IMG/VR virus record: IMGVR_UViG_3300005613_000072
Coordinates: 1 to 60,107 of that record
Reading direction: 5' to 3' (one strand)
DNA: 60,107 bases
Source of the DNA: a virus
Position numbers and translations under genes: made by a program. Positions 36,259-45,028 of this stretch are shown here, in pieces (position 1 is the stretch's first letter; each line of letters opens with the position of its first letter). The notes beneath the pieces were generated by a model that had not been told where the DNA came from, made no database searches, and was given only the letters and a program-made list of their open reading frames with translations.

Positions 36259-36568
36259 CATTATGGGTGTTGAATACTCTATTGTTGTGCGGGATTTATC
36301 CAAAGAGACTGAAGAAGAGATTAGTAAAGCTGTAGGATTAGATGATAGTATTGAATATTCTATCCAAGGGCTTTGTGAATATAACGACGCACGAATTTCT
36401 ATCAGCGATAAACTCAAGAATAAAGACGTAGTATTTTCCGTCTTGTATCATGAGGTTGTGCACGCACTGATGTTTGCGCTTGGTATGAATACCGAAGACG
36501 AGCACACTGTACAAGCTTTGTCTCAAGGATTGCTGCAAGTTTGTAAAGCTAACGGGTGGTTAAAGTGA
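36221..36568 (+). CDS. HExxH metallopeptidase-like protein (115 aa)
   Basis: AAAAGAGGGATG precedes ATG 36221. The C-terminal half reads LYHEVVHALMFALGMNTEDEHTVQALSQGL: HEVVH is a zinc-metallopeptidase HExxH motif and the E in EDEHTVQALS may be the third ligand, as in ImmA/IrrE-like phage peptidases. It could cleave a host regulator, but the target is unknown. The N-terminus has a beta-strand pair (IDIMGVEYSIVVRDL). Confidence 0.75.
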   Translation: MAISQQKLPKKIDIMGVEYSIVVRDLSKETEEEISKAVGLDDSIEYSIQGLCEYNDARISISDKLKNKDVVFSVLYHEVVHALMFALGMNTEDEHTVQALSQGLLQVCKANGWLK

Positions 36569-36813
36569 TTATTGGGGATATTAAGCACACTGTTTTAATT
36601 GGGCAAGAAGGGTGTGCTGCTTGTGAAAAAGTTAAACAAAATCTCGATCTTAAGGGTGAACCATATATTTACATAGATATTAATGATTTGCCAAAAAGTA
36701 TGTCAAAAGAAATTATACGCTGCAGAAAAGAAAATGGCGTTAAAAAAATCGGTGTTCCTTTAGTTATCCAGAACGGGGAACTTCGCATGGGTTTTGAAAA
36801 GTCTGATATGTAA
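36565..36813 (+). CDS. Glutaredoxin/NrdH-like redox protein (82 aa)
   Basis: GTG 36565 overlaps the previous stop (GTGA), with GGGTGG upstream. The thioredoxin-fold pattern VLIGQEGCAACEKVKQNLD carries a CxxC active site, IYIDINDLPKS is the second strand, and VPLVIQNGELRMGFEK supplies the cis-Pro (VP) loop. It sits directly before the ribonucleotide reductase and is probably its electron donor. A second, more diverged paralogue is at 57367. Confidence 0.85.
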   Translation: MIIGDIKHTVLIGQEGCAACEKVKQNLDLKGEPYIYIDINDLPKSMSKEIIRCRKENGVKKIGVPLVIQNGELRMGFEKSDM

Positions 36814-36826
36814 AGAAGGCGGTACT

Positions 36827-39553
36827 GTGAAGGTACAAAAAAGAAACGGCAAGATTATTGATTTTGATGCTAATAAAATATCCAAAGCAATTATGCTCGC
36901 TATGGAAGATACGTTAGTTGGGGTAGACGAAGACTTAGCAATCGAAATTTCCGACGACGTAGTCAAAGAAGTTGCTTCCGAAATAGTTAGTGTTGACACC
37001 ATCCAGGACATGGTGGAATTACATCTTATGTCTTCGGATCGTAAAGACGTAGCTAAGGCTTACATTTTATACCGCGAAAAACGTGATAGGGAACGTCAAC
37101 CAAAGAAAAAACCGGGGATTCTCAGCGAAGAATTTCTCGCGAAGTATAAACACCAAAATCCGTTCCCAACGCAATTAGGCCAGTTTGTGTATTACAGGAC
37201 TTACTCGCGATGGCTTCCGGATAAGAACAGAAGGGAGCAATGGTGGGAAACAGTTAGACGCGCTGTAGAGTATAATTGCTCACTTATTCCTGGGGTTACT
37301 AAAGCGGAAGCTGAAGCTTTATATGATAATGTTTTTAACTTAAGGCTGTTTTTATCCGGGCGTACCTTATGGACTGGTGGAACAGAAGTATCTGCAAAAT
37401 TTCCAAGCAGCTCTTTTAATTGTGCTTTTACCGTAGTGGATAGCTTTAGTTCTTTTGTAGACTTATTCTATCTACTAATGGTAGGAACCGGGTGCGGTAT
37501 TAGGGTATTGCCAGAAGATGTTAGCAAGCTACCAAAAGTACGGACAAACGCGGAAATTATTCATTCTGCATACCAGCCGGTAGCCAAGAAAGAGCGCGTA
37601 GATTTTACGACACTTAGTTTCCCAGCTACTAATATCGCAAAAATTACTGTTGGTGATAGCAAGGAAGGCTGGAAAAATTCCCTTAAGTATTATTTTGAAC
37701 TGCTTACAGCAAGCGAATATGCTGGAATTAACACTATTGTTATAAATTATGACAATGTACGCCCCAAAGGTGAACGTTTACAGACTTTTGGCGGAAAAGC
37801 TTCCGGGCATTCTTCCTTGCAGAATATGTATAAAAAAATTGACCGTGTTATTAAGGGTTATAATACACCGCGGGCAAAACTTAGACCTATTGATTGTATT
37901 GATATTGCCAATATAATTGGTGAAAACGTTACTGTTGGCGGTATTAGACGAACTTCGGAAATTTGTTTAGTATCCCCAGAAGATACTGATTCCATCAATG
38001 CGAAACAAAAATTATATGAATTTATTGATGGCGAATACAAGGTAAACGAGTCTTTGTTACATCGACAGATGTCAAATAATAGCATCTACTACACTGAAAA
38101 ACCTACGCGGGAACAGCTACACGCCCAGTTAGAAAAGATAAAACTTTCTGGAGAGCCCGGATTTGTAAATGCAGAAGCGGCTAAGAAACGTAGAAAAGAT
38201 TTCCACGGCGTAAACCCATGTTTTACCGGAGACATGAAACTAAAAACCGGGGAAGGTTATGAAAGATTTGATGTGTTAGCTAAACAGGGCGAAGGTAAAG
38301 AAAAAGGCTTGTGCAGGGTAGTTAACCACCTTGGATTAGCTACGGATGGAAAAGTATGGTATACCGGTGTAAAAGAAACTGTAGAAGTTGCTTTTGAAAA
38401 TGGCACCAAGATTAAGTGTACCCCCGACCATCAATTTATGCTCTATACCGGAAAACTTTGTAAAGCAGAAAATTTGGCGGGAAAAAAAGTTCTACGATAT
38501 CGTATGGATACACCCGTAAAAGTTCTTTCTGTAACCCCGAATGGCAAGGCTAAAGTCTATGATTTCACAGAACCATCTGCACACTTGGGGGTCGTAGAGG
38601 GTATTATCGTGCATAATTGTGCGGAAGTACTTCTTGCCGACAAAGGCACCTGTAACTTAACTTCTCTAAATGTAGCAGCATTTGTTAAAGACGGTGTTTT
38701 AGACATGGAGTATCTTTTAGCTGCGCAAGTTTTATCCGCAAGAGCTGGATATCGCATGACTAACGTTGAAATGGAGCTACACGATTGGGACTACGTACAA
38801 CGTAGGGATAGACTAACTGGTTGTTCTTTAATGGGGTGGCAAGACCTTGTAAATATGTTAGGGCTATCTAAAGCCAAGGAAAAAGAAATACTTTCAAGCC
38901 TACGTTATACGGCTAAAACAGCTGCTGAAGCTTACGCCGACGAAGCCGGTTTACCTAAGCCGTTGTTAACCACGGTTCAAAAACCAGAAGGTTCTTTGGC
39001 ACAACTCCCTACGGTATCATCTGGTATTCACTATCAGCATTCTGAGTACTTTATTCGTAGGGTTAGAATTAGTGCAACCGATCCATTAGTAAAAGTAGCC
39101 GAAGAACTTGGGTGGATTGTAGAAAATGAAGTGGGGCAAACAGACGAAAACTGCACTATAAAAGTTATTTCCTTCCCTGTAAAAGCACCAGCTGGTAGGA
39201 ATAAGTACGATGTAACGGCAATTGAGCAGCTTGAAAACTACAAAATGTTTATGGAAAACTATGTAGAGCAAAACACATCTATTACCGTTAGTGTGAAAGA
39301 ACATGAATGGGAAGATGTTGAACAGTGGTTATGGGATAACTGGGATGAAGTAATTGCTGTATCATTTCTAAACTTAGATAATTCTTTTTATCAACTAATG
39401 CCATACGAAAAAATTTCGCGCGAAAAGTATTTAGAAATGTCATCAAGCATAAAACCATTCACCCCGTCTCTTCTGTCAAAATATGAAACGGAAGAAATTG
39501 AATTAGATGTTGGTGATGAAGGATGCGAAACAGGCGTATGTCCTATACGTTAG
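36827..39553 (+). CDS. Class II (B12-dependent) ribonucleotide reductase interrupted by an intein (908 aa)
   Basis: I chose GTG 36827 (MKVQKRNGKIIDFDANKISKAI), which has AAGAAGGCGG upstream. Residues 1-90 are an ATP-cone regulatory domain. The catalytic barrel has FVYYRTYSRWLPDKNRREQW, typical of monomeric B12-type reductase (RTPR), SSSFNCAFTV (redox Cys), and, after splicing, NPCAEVLL (thiyl-radical Cys) with TCNLTSLN (second redox Cys). The C-terminus ends CETGVCPIR, a CxxxxC shuttle pair. No separate radical subunit gene is next to it, consistent with class II. Residues 465-597 are an intein. Confidence 0.93.
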   Translation: MKVQKRNGKIIDFDANKISKAIMLAMEDTLVGVDEDLAIEISDDVVKEVASEIVSVDTIQDMVELHLMSSDRKDVAKAYILYREKRDRERQPKKKPGILSEEFLAKYKHQNPFPTQLGQFVYYRTYSRWLPDKNRREQWWETVRRAVEYNCSLIPGVTKAEAEALYDNVFNLRLFLSGRTLWTGGTEVSAKFPSSSFNCAFTVVDSFSSFVDLFYLLMVGTGCGIRVLPEDVSKLPKVRTNAEIIHSAYQPVAKKERVDFTTLSFPATNIAKITVGDSKEGWKNSLKYYFELLTASEYAGINTIVINYDNVRPKGERLQTFGGKASGHSSLQNMYKKIDRVIKGYNTPRAKLRPIDCIDIANIIGENVTVGGIRRTSEICLVSPEDTDSINAKQKLYEFIDGEYKVNESLLHRQMSNNSIYYTEKPTREQLHAQLEKIKLSGEPGFVNAEAAKKRRKDFHGVNPCFTGDMKLKTGEGYERFDVLAKQGEGKEKGLCRVVNHLGLATDGKVWYTGVKETVEVAFENGTKIKCTPDHQFMLYTGKLCKAENLAGKKVLRYRMDTPVKVLSVTPNGKAKVYDFTEPSAHLGVVEGIIVHNCAEVLLADKGTCNLTSLNVAAFVKDGVLDMEYLLAAQVLSARAGYRMTNVEMELHDWDYVQRRDRLTGCSLMGWQDLVNMLGLSKAKEKEILSSLRYTAKTAAEAYADEAGLPKPLLTTVQKPEGSLAQLPTVSSGIHYQHSEYFIRRVRISATDPLVKVAEELGWIVENEVGQTDENCTIKVISFPVKAPAGRNKYDVTAIEQLENYKMFMENYVEQNTSITVSVKEHEWEDVEQWLWDNWDEVIAVSFLNLDNSFYQLMPYEKISREKYLEMSSSIKPFTPSLLSKYETEEIELDVGDEGCETGVCPIR
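38219..38617 (+). other. Mini-intein (133 aa) in the ribonucleotide reductase
   Basis: It begins with Cys (CFTGDMKLKTGEGYERF, block A), has block B GTKIKCTPDHQFMLYTG (the T-x-x-H), and ends with block F KVYDFTEPSAHLGVVEGI followed by IVHN and Cys+1. No homing endonuclease is present. Insertion lies between Pro and Cys of the NPC motif, so the +1 extein residue is the catalytic thiyl-radical cysteine. The exteins join as GVNP plus CAEVLLADKGTC. Confidence 0.93.
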
Positions 39554-39921
39554 AGGAATACCCCACAATAAATTTAATAGCAGATTACTTACTTCGTATC
39601 AAATATGAGCCTGAACCTGAAGCTATTGTTGAAGCTATTGGGCTTGGTTTACACTCTGGTTTTGACTTATACGGAATCAAAGTGTTTGCTGAGCCCTTAG
39701 CGGCAGCAATTATATACATGTGCGATAATGAGTATCCAGAAGACTTACTTGAGCACTTCGTTAGTATTTGCGAAGTAGCCAAACTAACAACCAAACGCGC
39801 GGAAATGGATAAAACAATTGATAGCTTGTATGAATATCATGATACGCCATCAAAAGATATTTTTATTAAACTTATCATGCACTTATTTAACTATGTCTTT
39901 TTAGTTGATATAAACGCATAA
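39523..39921 (+). CDS. Unknown protein (132 aa)
   Basis: ATG 39523 overlaps the reductase end; ATG 39538 is an alternative. The sequence is helical and acidic (NLIADYLLRIKYEPEPEAIVEAIGLGL, ...PEDLLEHFVSICEVAKLTTKRA). No motif is recognised. It may fine-tune the reductase or be a coupled filler gene. Confidence 0.7.
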   Translation: MRNRRMSYTLEEYPTINLIADYLLRIKYEPEPEAIVEAIGLGLHSGFDLYGIKVFAEPLAAAIIYMCDNEYPEDLLEHFVSICEVAKLTTKRAEMDKTIDSLYEYHDTPSKDIFIKLIMHLFNYVFLVDINA

Positions 39922-39939
39922 CGAAAAGAGGTTTCAACT

Positions 39940-40224
39940 ATGGAAAAGGTATCAAACTGTAAAGCGAGAAAAGTGCGTGCCGAGATACTCGCAGATATTT
40001 TTGCGCAAGAAATTTATAGCCATGAAATAATCCTAAAGTTTTTGACGTCTTCAATATTTGACACGGCTGATTTTGATCAAGTATCAGAATTAGTAGATGT
40101 ACTTGAAGGTATTGGGGAAAGTTTACAAAAAGCGCAGACGTCAATGCAAAATTTTACCCAGAAAGAAAGCGACAACTACTACCGTAGTTTAGTTGAAGCA
40201 AACGAAAAAGCCGGAAACTTTTAA
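39940..40224 (+). CDS. Unknown helical protein (94 aa)
   Basis: AAGAGG precedes ATG 39940. The product MEKVSNCKARKVRAEILADIFAQE... contains three likely helices and no recognised motif. It lies in the nucleotide-supply unit. Confidence 0.7.
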   Translation: MEKVSNCKARKVRAEILADIFAQEIYSHEIILKFLTSSIFDTADFDQVSELVDVLEGIGESLQKAQTSMQNFTQKESDNYYRSLVEANEKAGNF

Positions 40225-40253
40225 TCTAAAACATCTTATAGGAGGAAAAAACT

Positions 40254-41012
40254 ATGTTAACTGATCTCGAAAAAATTATTACCGATGTGTATACTTTGTT
40301 GAAAAAGAAGAACAGTATGTATGGTGACACTAATATCGAAAAACATGGCGTTCAAGGGATCTTGATTCGTATGGACGATAAACTTTCTCGAATCAAGAAC
40401 CTACTTGGCAAAGACTACAAGGACGAAGAAACTATCATTGATACTGCTATGGATATGATTGGGTACCTTGTACACCTTATTCGACTGGAAAAGAAGGCAG
40501 AGAAACCCGCAGACAAAATTAGTGATATTATCCATAAGCTTGAAGGACTTTCTTCCGTAGAAAAACTTGAATTTTTGAAGCGCATTGATGAAGTTGTTTT
40601 GGGCGGCAAAAAGAAAATTTATAATGACAAGAAACGTCTGAAGCATAAAACAGAACTTCCTTACAAAGTAGAACCACAGAACAAGGTAGAACCAAGGAAA
40701 GAAAAAGCTAAAGAAAGTCCTAAATACGAAGAAGATGAAGGGTTTACTGTTATTACCTTTCCTAACAAAATCAGCACTGCTGAAGCTGTGCAGTTCTTTG
40801 CTGAATTCTATAGCGAGAGTAAAATTAAGTTTGACAACGAAAATAACATTCTTTACGTAGATGACGGGGTACTGCAAGCCGGGATTAAAGGGGATAAGAT
40901 TATTCTGAGTCTTCCAATGGATTATTTTGCAGATTCTTTTTTTGCGGAACTTATTGAGAAATATGGAATTACCGACGTAGAATCAACAAAATCCCATATT
41001 ACTATTAAGTGA
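40254..41012 (+). CDS. Nmad1/DUF1599-like protein with C-terminal extension (252 aa)
   Basis: A strong AGGAGG precedes ATG 40254. Residues 1-80 (TLLKKKNSMYGDTNIEKHGVQGILIRMDDKLSRI..., EETIIDTAMDMIGYLVHLIRLE) match the pattern of the nucleotide-modification-associated domain 1, an all-alpha NTP-pyrophosphatase-like fold with YGD, DK.R and D..D positions. The middle is a charged linker. The C-terminus (FTVITFPNKISTAEAVQFFAEFYSESK...) is a separate small domain of unknown family. It may sanitise or modify a nucleotide pool ahead of ThyX (inference). Confidence 0.7.
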   Translation: MLTDLEKIITDVYTLLKKKNSMYGDTNIEKHGVQGILIRMDDKLSRIKNLLGKDYKDEETIIDTAMDMIGYLVHLIRLEKKAEKPADKISDIIHKLEGLSSVEKLEFLKRIDEVVLGGKKKIYNDKKRLKHKTELPYKVEPQNKVEPRKEKAKESPKYEEDEGFTVITFPNKISTAEAVQFFAEFYSESKIKFDNENNILYVDDGVLQAGIKGDKIILSLPMDYFADSFFAELIEKYGITDVESTKSHITIK

Positions 41013-41019
41013 TATTGCT

Positions 41020-41586
41020 ATGGCTGTTGAATTAGTAGCATCTTGGGGCTCTATGGTACAATTAGCAAGCATCGCTAATCTATCGTACGGTGGTACTAAG
41101 AAATACACGCAAAAAACAGCTAAACAACTGGTAGAAAAAATCATCAAACTCGGGCACACTTCTGTGCTTGAGTTTGGTGGTGCTACCTTCTATGTTAAAA
41201 CCCCTATTTTTGTTGCAAGGCAGTGGATGCGGCATAGACACTTTAGCTACTTAGAACGATCTGGAAGATATACTAAGTTTACAGAAGAAAGTATTCCGCA
41301 AGATATTGATCCTACCATGCGGGAAGAATTAAAGAATCAATTAGAAATATACGCACAATTGTTAGAGAACCATAAAAAAGAAGACGCAAGGGCTGTATTA
41401 GGGACGGGATTTTTAACCGAATTTTATGTTAGCGGAAACCTCAGGGCATGGGCAAACTTCTTGAAACTCAGACTAACAGAACACGCACAAAAAGAAATTC
41501 GCGTAGAAGCAGAGGCTATTTTGCACATTCTTAATACGGCCTGGGATGGCTTATTTACAAGGGGTTGGTTATGTGAAACTTGTTGA
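41020..41586 (+). CDS. thyX: Flavin-dependent thymidylate synthase ThyX (188 aa)
   Basis: The ThyX signature RHRxxSxxxxSxR appears as RHRHFSYLERSGRY. LGHTSVLEFGGATFYVKTPIFVARQWM is the preceding family segment and AWANFLKLRLTEHAQKEIR the later helix. The enzyme converts dUMP to dTMP with FAD and methylene-tetrahydrofolate. Together with dUTPase and ribonucleotide reductase it supplies dTTP. Its end overlaps the LpxD-like gene by 14 bases. Confidence 0.95.
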   Translation: MAVELVASWGSMVQLASIANLSYGGTKKYTQKTAKQLVEKIIKLGHTSVLEFGGATFYVKTPIFVARQWMRHRHFSYLERSGRYTKFTEESIPQDIDPTMREELKNQLEIYAQLLENHKKEDARAVLGTGFLTEFYVSGNLRAWANFLKLRLTEHAQKEIRVEAEAILHILNTAWDGLFTRGWLCETC

Positions 41587-42490
41587 TACAATTCTTAAAA
41601 CGGAAGATGTTGATATTAATGGTATTCGTTGTGGCAACTTAGTTAATTCTTCTATTCTAAGGGACGGGTACTTTGAAAACGTTACTAAAGTATTTAGCGC
41701 TATGCCGCCGCACTGTTTAACGTTTATTACTAATCCTAAGTTTGCCGATAATTTATATAATGTATCCTGTGTTATTACTACAAAAGAAATTGCGCAGAAA
41801 ATTCCCAAAGAGCTTGGTTTAGTTATATCAGATAATCCAAAACTTCTCTTCTATGCGGTACATGAACTTCTTTTAGAGGAAGAATATCATAGCTATTCTG
41901 CGTCAGTTACACGGACGGTTATTGGCGAACGAAATGTTAGGTATGCTGTTACGGGTGTTGACATAGGCGAAAAATGTATCTTTGAGCCTAATGTAGTTAT
42001 CCAAACAGGTTCTACACTTGGTAATAATGTGTACGTAGGCTCTTTTGTAACTATTGGCGGGGAAGGTTTTGAAGTTATATCAACCACAGCTGGAAACTAT
42101 ATGGTTATGCATCGCGGAAAAGTTTTAATCGGGGACTATGTTAATATACAGAACAACGTGTGTATTGACAAAGGCGTATTTCCAAATAGACCAACAATTT
42201 TAGAAGATTATGTTAGTCTGGATAATTTTGTACATATTGCGCATGGAGTTCAAGTTGGAGCTAACACAAAGATTGCAGCGTCTACCATGATCGCCGGGAA
42301 TACAACCATCGGAAAAAACGTCTATATAGGACCGGGTGTAAGGATTTCTAATGGGATTACAGTTGGGGATAATGCACGTATTAGTATTGGTTCCGTAGTT
42401 ACTAAAGACGTACCCGAAGGTGCTACTGTTACCGGTAACTTTGCAATTCCCCACGAAAAATTTATTGAGAACTTGAGGCGAATACGATGA
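41573..42490 (+). CDS. LpxD-like left-handed beta-helix acyltransferase (305 aa)
   Basis: I chose GTG 41573 (MKLVDTILKTEDVDINGI), with AAGGGG upstream inside thyX. Residues 110-300 are hexapeptide repeats of a left-handed beta helix (ISIGERN..., VDIGEKCIFEPNVVIQTG-type, VHIAHGVQVGANTKIAAS, IAGNTTIGKNVYIGPGVRI). The N-terminal domain with EYHSYSAS before the helix and HIAH in the helix correspond to LpxD (UDP-3-O-acyl-GlcN N-acyltransferase), the His being the usual base. Lipid-A-like acylation is expected of the family; the phage's substrate is unknown. Confidence 0.8.
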   Translation: MKLVDTILKTEDVDINGIRCGNLVNSSILRDGYFENVTKVFSAMPPHCLTFITNPKFADNLYNVSCVITTKEIAQKIPKELGLVISDNPKLLFYAVHELLLEEEYHSYSASVTRTVIGERNVRYAVTGVDIGEKCIFEPNVVIQTGSTLGNNVYVGSFVTIGGEGFEVISTTAGNYMVMHRGKVLIGDYVNIQNNVCIDKGVFPNRPTILEDYVSLDNFVHIAHGVQVGANTKIAASTMIAGNTTIGKNVYIGPGVRISNGITVGDNARISIGSVVTKDVPEGATVTGNFAIPHEKFIENLRRIR

Positions 42491-43482
42491 TTACAGTTGG
42501 GATTATAAATTACAATAAAGAAGCTTTTATTGAAGAATGCATCTTTACGGCTATGTACCAAAATTTTCCGCCAAAAGAAATTATTATTGTGGATGATTGT
42601 TCCACAGATAATTCTAAACAAAGAATTGAACACATGATCGCTACAAATAAAACAAATGTCAAAATTAAAGCTATATACTTTGAAAAGAATAGTGGTGATC
42701 CAGCAGAGCCTATTAATACAATTATCGAACTTACAAAAACAGATTACCTATTTTTAACCGCCAGTGATGATTTCTTATACCAAGACGCATTAAAAATGTT
42801 ACATACAGAGATACAAAAAGGCGGATACGACTTTGTTACCAGTGGGCTAATGTTAGTTAACGAAAAAGGAAGTCCACAGGAAGCTTGGATTCAAGAAAAT
42901 ATACCCCCGCACACGATGGTTGCCGAAATTTGGAAAACTGGTGGATCGGGGAAAATGACCACCGTAGGTTTATATAGGACTTCTTTCTTAAAAGACGTTG
43001 GTTATATTAAATATCATGATATTGAATCTGATGTAATAAATACGCTCAACTACATTAAAAATAAGTGCCGATATAAAATTATGCAGGAGCCCCTTATAGC
43101 CTATAGACAGCACGCTGGAAATAATTCAAAGAACCTAAAAAAACGAGTTAATAGGATAGGGGCAATTATGGACTTTATAGTTAAAAATTTTCCACCACGT
43201 ATTTTTTTAGCCGGCATACCTATACCAAATGTAGGAAGGGATCAGTTCGTAAATGTCATAATCGCTAAGTTTTACTTAGGGGTGAGTAAGCTTTATATTG
43301 AAAATAAACTGCCCGCCTATCTAAACGTATCTGCTACAGACGAAGAGCTAAAACAGCTTGCACAACCACTTCTATTAGAGGCCAGGAAATATCTAAGCGA
43401 AGCGGAAAAACATGGCGAGTACTACTGGAAAGAAATTATAGACACCTATGAAGAGATAGATTCGTTACTGATCACTTCATAA
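42487..43482 (+). CDS. Family 2 (GT-A) glycosyltransferase (331 aa)
   Basis: ATGA overlap with the LpxD-like gene. The GT-A core starts MITVGIINYNKEAFIEECIFTA, then EIIIVDDCSTDNSKQRI (nucleotide-binding D-D), then LFLTASDDFLYQDALKML with the D-D metal site. The C-terminal 130 residues are helical and unique. It probably adds a sugar to a surface polysaccharide or lipid together with the LpxD-like protein. No membrane anchor was seen. Confidence 0.88.
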   Translation: MITVGIINYNKEAFIEECIFTAMYQNFPPKEIIIVDDCSTDNSKQRIEHMIATNKTNVKIKAIYFEKNSGDPAEPINTIIELTKTDYLFLTASDDFLYQDALKMLHTEIQKGGYDFVTSGLMLVNEKGSPQEAWIQENIPPHTMVAEIWKTGGSGKMTTVGLYRTSFLKDVGYIKYHDIESDVINTLNYIKNKCRYKIMQEPLIAYRQHAGNNSKNLKKRVNRIGAIMDFIVKNFPPRIFLAGIPIPNVGRDQFVNVIIAKFYLGVSKLYIENKLPAYLNVSATDEELKQLAQPLLLEARKYLSEAEKHGEYYWKEIIDTYEEIDSLLITS

Positions 43483-43502
43483 GAAATTTACACGCTGGGG
43501 TA

Positions 43503-43531
43503 TTGATTTGTAATGAATCTTTTGGTATAAT
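43503..43531 (+). promoter_or_regulatory. Sigma-A promoter before the Lar-CYTH unit
   Basis: TTGATT (43503-43508), 17-bp spacer ending TTTTGG, TATAAT (43526-43531); the spacer end TGG gives the extended -10 seen elsewhere. Confidence 0.85.
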
Positions 43532-43555
43532 TAGCTTGTAAACATGAGGTGATTC

Positions 43556-43789
43556 ATGAAAGTCTGTCCAAAATGCGGAAGCAGAAATGTGCGAATCATC
43601 GACATGGAAGAAAGTTTTATAGTAATATGCGATGATTGTGGATTTACGCCTAATCACGGCGGGTTAACTGTAGCAGATGCTATTGAAATCTGGAATAATA
43701 CTATATGCGAAGACAGAATTATAAATGCCAAAAATAAAATTTCAGCCGGAAAACTGGCAAATAAAAGGAGGAAATTAGATGGAAATTGA
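43556..43789 (+). CDS. Lar-like restriction alleviation protein (77 aa)
   Basis: The protein opens with a zinc ribbon, CPKCGSRN...CDDCGF, followed by TVADAIEIWNN. This CPxCG-CxxCG-EAxxxWN pattern defines the Lar family, known to weaken type I restriction. GAGGTGAT precedes ATG 43556, which lies 25 bases after the promoter. It probably complements the phage DNA methyltransferases in protecting the genome. Confidence 0.8.
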   Translation: MKVCPKCGSRNVRIIDMEESFIVICDDCGFTPNHGGLTVADAIEIWNNTICEDRIINAKNKISAGKLANKRRKLDGN

Positions 43790-44342
43790 ACGAAAATTTA
43801 TAGTACCCGGGGATGAAGCAGCAGAATTTTCTAAAGAAGGTAACCCGAACATTATTATCCAGTACTATACCGAACTATCACCGAACAGCGAAAAACGTAG
43901 ACGGATGATTATTACACAAGAATCTATTAACTGTTATGAAACAGTTAAGACAGGAACAGGGTTAGTACGCCAAGAAGAAGAGTACCCCATTACCACAGAA
44001 GAATTTAATAGCCTATTATTACACGGAAGTACTCAACCACAAAAAAAGAAAAACGGCAAACGTATTGGCAGTGTTATTAAAAAATTTCGTACTAAAATTG
44101 AAAAAGACGGATACATTTTTGAGCTTGATTTTTATGGGAATCCTACTATATTCTATCCGGATGGTAGACTTGCATCCGTTGTAGAAATTGAATTTGAATC
44201 TGAAGAATCCGCAAAAAATTTTGATATGTCTAAGTACTTTAGAGAATTTATCGATGTAACAGAAGACCCAACTTACAAGAATAAGAACTTAGCGACGGAA
44301 GCTTTTAGCATTAGACCGAGAAAAATTAAAAAGCAACTATAA
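43779..44342 (+). CDS. CYTH-domain triphosphate tunnel enzyme (187 aa)
   Basis: The N-terminus MEIERKFIV is the ExExK signature of CYTH/TTM proteins. Additional alternating charged strands (RRRMIITQE, IKKFRTKIEK, VVEIEFESEE) build the tunnel. Family members hydrolyse inorganic triphosphate, thiamine triphosphate or nucleoside triphosphates, or make cAMP. It overlaps the Lar-like gene. A role in nucleotide signalling or phosphate handling is inference. Confidence 0.88.
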   Translation: MEIERKFIVPGDEAAEFSKEGNPNIIIQYYTELSPNSEKRRRMIITQESINCYETVKTGTGLVRQEEEYPITTEEFNSLLLHGSTQPQKKKNGKRIGSVIKKFRTKIEKDGYIFELDFYGNPTIFYPDGRLASVVEIEFESEESAKNFDMSKYFREFIDVTEDPTYKNKNLATEAFSIRPRKIKKQL

Positions 44343-44357
44343 AGGGAGATGAATGGT

Positions 44358-44696
44358 ATGAATACGCACGAATCTATGGCACAGGTAGTTATTAACGAAC
44401 AGCACAAGTTGGTTAAAAATCAGGAAGATTTGCTCAACGAAAAATTTGGTTCTAACTGGAAACTATTTCATATTCCCATGAGTGGCTGGGACTTTGAACA
44501 ACTACAAGGCGTACTAAAGCTTCTTACTGGAGACGTTGTTGTATTTGCAAGCCCCGTACCTTATCTATTAAAAGAACTGTCCGCAATTCAACCAGACGAT
44601 ACTTTTATCTTCTATAACGACAGCAGAAACCAGAAAAACATCGCTAACGGCAAAACGGTGTATTCCGTAGCTAAGTCTGGCTGGATGATTGTTTAA
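44358..44696 (+). CDS. Unknown protein (112 aa)
   Basis: AAGGGAG is 10 bases before ATG 44358, so I prefer it to ATG 44349, which is too close to the site. The sequence (MNTHESMAQVVINEQHKLVKNQED..., VVVFASPVPYLLKELSAIQ, FIFYNDSRNQKNIANGK) has an alpha-beta pattern. Similarity to no family was recognised. Confidence 0.75.
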   Translation: MNTHESMAQVVINEQHKLVKNQEDLLNEKFGSNWKLFHIPMSGWDFEQLQGVLKLLTGDVVVFASPVPYLLKELSAIQPDDTFIFYNDSRNQKNIANGKTVYSVAKSGWMIV

Positions 44697-44744
44697 TCCA
44701 CATAAGGATGAAAAGGCTATTTTAACCTAAAAAGGGGTGATTTT

Positions 44745-44990
44745 ATGCAGATTTCAAAAGTAACGGATATTTACACACAAGTATTAAATACTAACGAGGA
44801 ACAGTTTTACAAGCATTTTAGTGCGTCATTACACGATTATTTTTCACGGAATTTAGGTTTTAGAAAAAAGAAATTCTGTAAACACGTACTTAGAGTAGAT
44901 TATAAAACGGAAGAACAAATGTTAAATGATACGGCACTACTTTATGGAAAAATTTCCGCGGATTTAATTAGATATTTACTGTATGTTTAA
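44745..44990 (+). CDS. Unknown protein (81 aa)
   Basis: AAAAAGGGGTGAT precedes ATG 44745. The product MQISKVTDIYTQVLNTNEEQFYKHF... is helical with a basic centre (LGFRKKKFCKHVLRV). It ends just before the next promoter. Function unknown. Confidence 0.75.
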   Translation: MQISKVTDIYTQVLNTNEEQFYKHFSASLHDYFSRNLGFRKKKFCKHVLRVDYKTEEQMLNDTALLYGKISADLIRYLLYV

Positions 44991-44999
44991 CTATGGCAC

Positions 45000-45028
45000 T
45001 TGACAAACGAGTATTTTTGTGGTATAAT
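45000..45028 (+). promoter_or_regulatory. Perfect sigma-A promoter before the clamp operon
   Basis: TTGACA (45000-45005), 17-bp spacer ending TTTGTGG, TATAAT (45023-45028). An open frame running through it starts before the promoter and is not used. Confidence 0.93.

Noticed and set aside
38219-38617. Homing endonuclease inside the reductase intein
   Set aside because: Only 133 residues lie between splice sites and no LAGLIDADG or HNH pattern is present.
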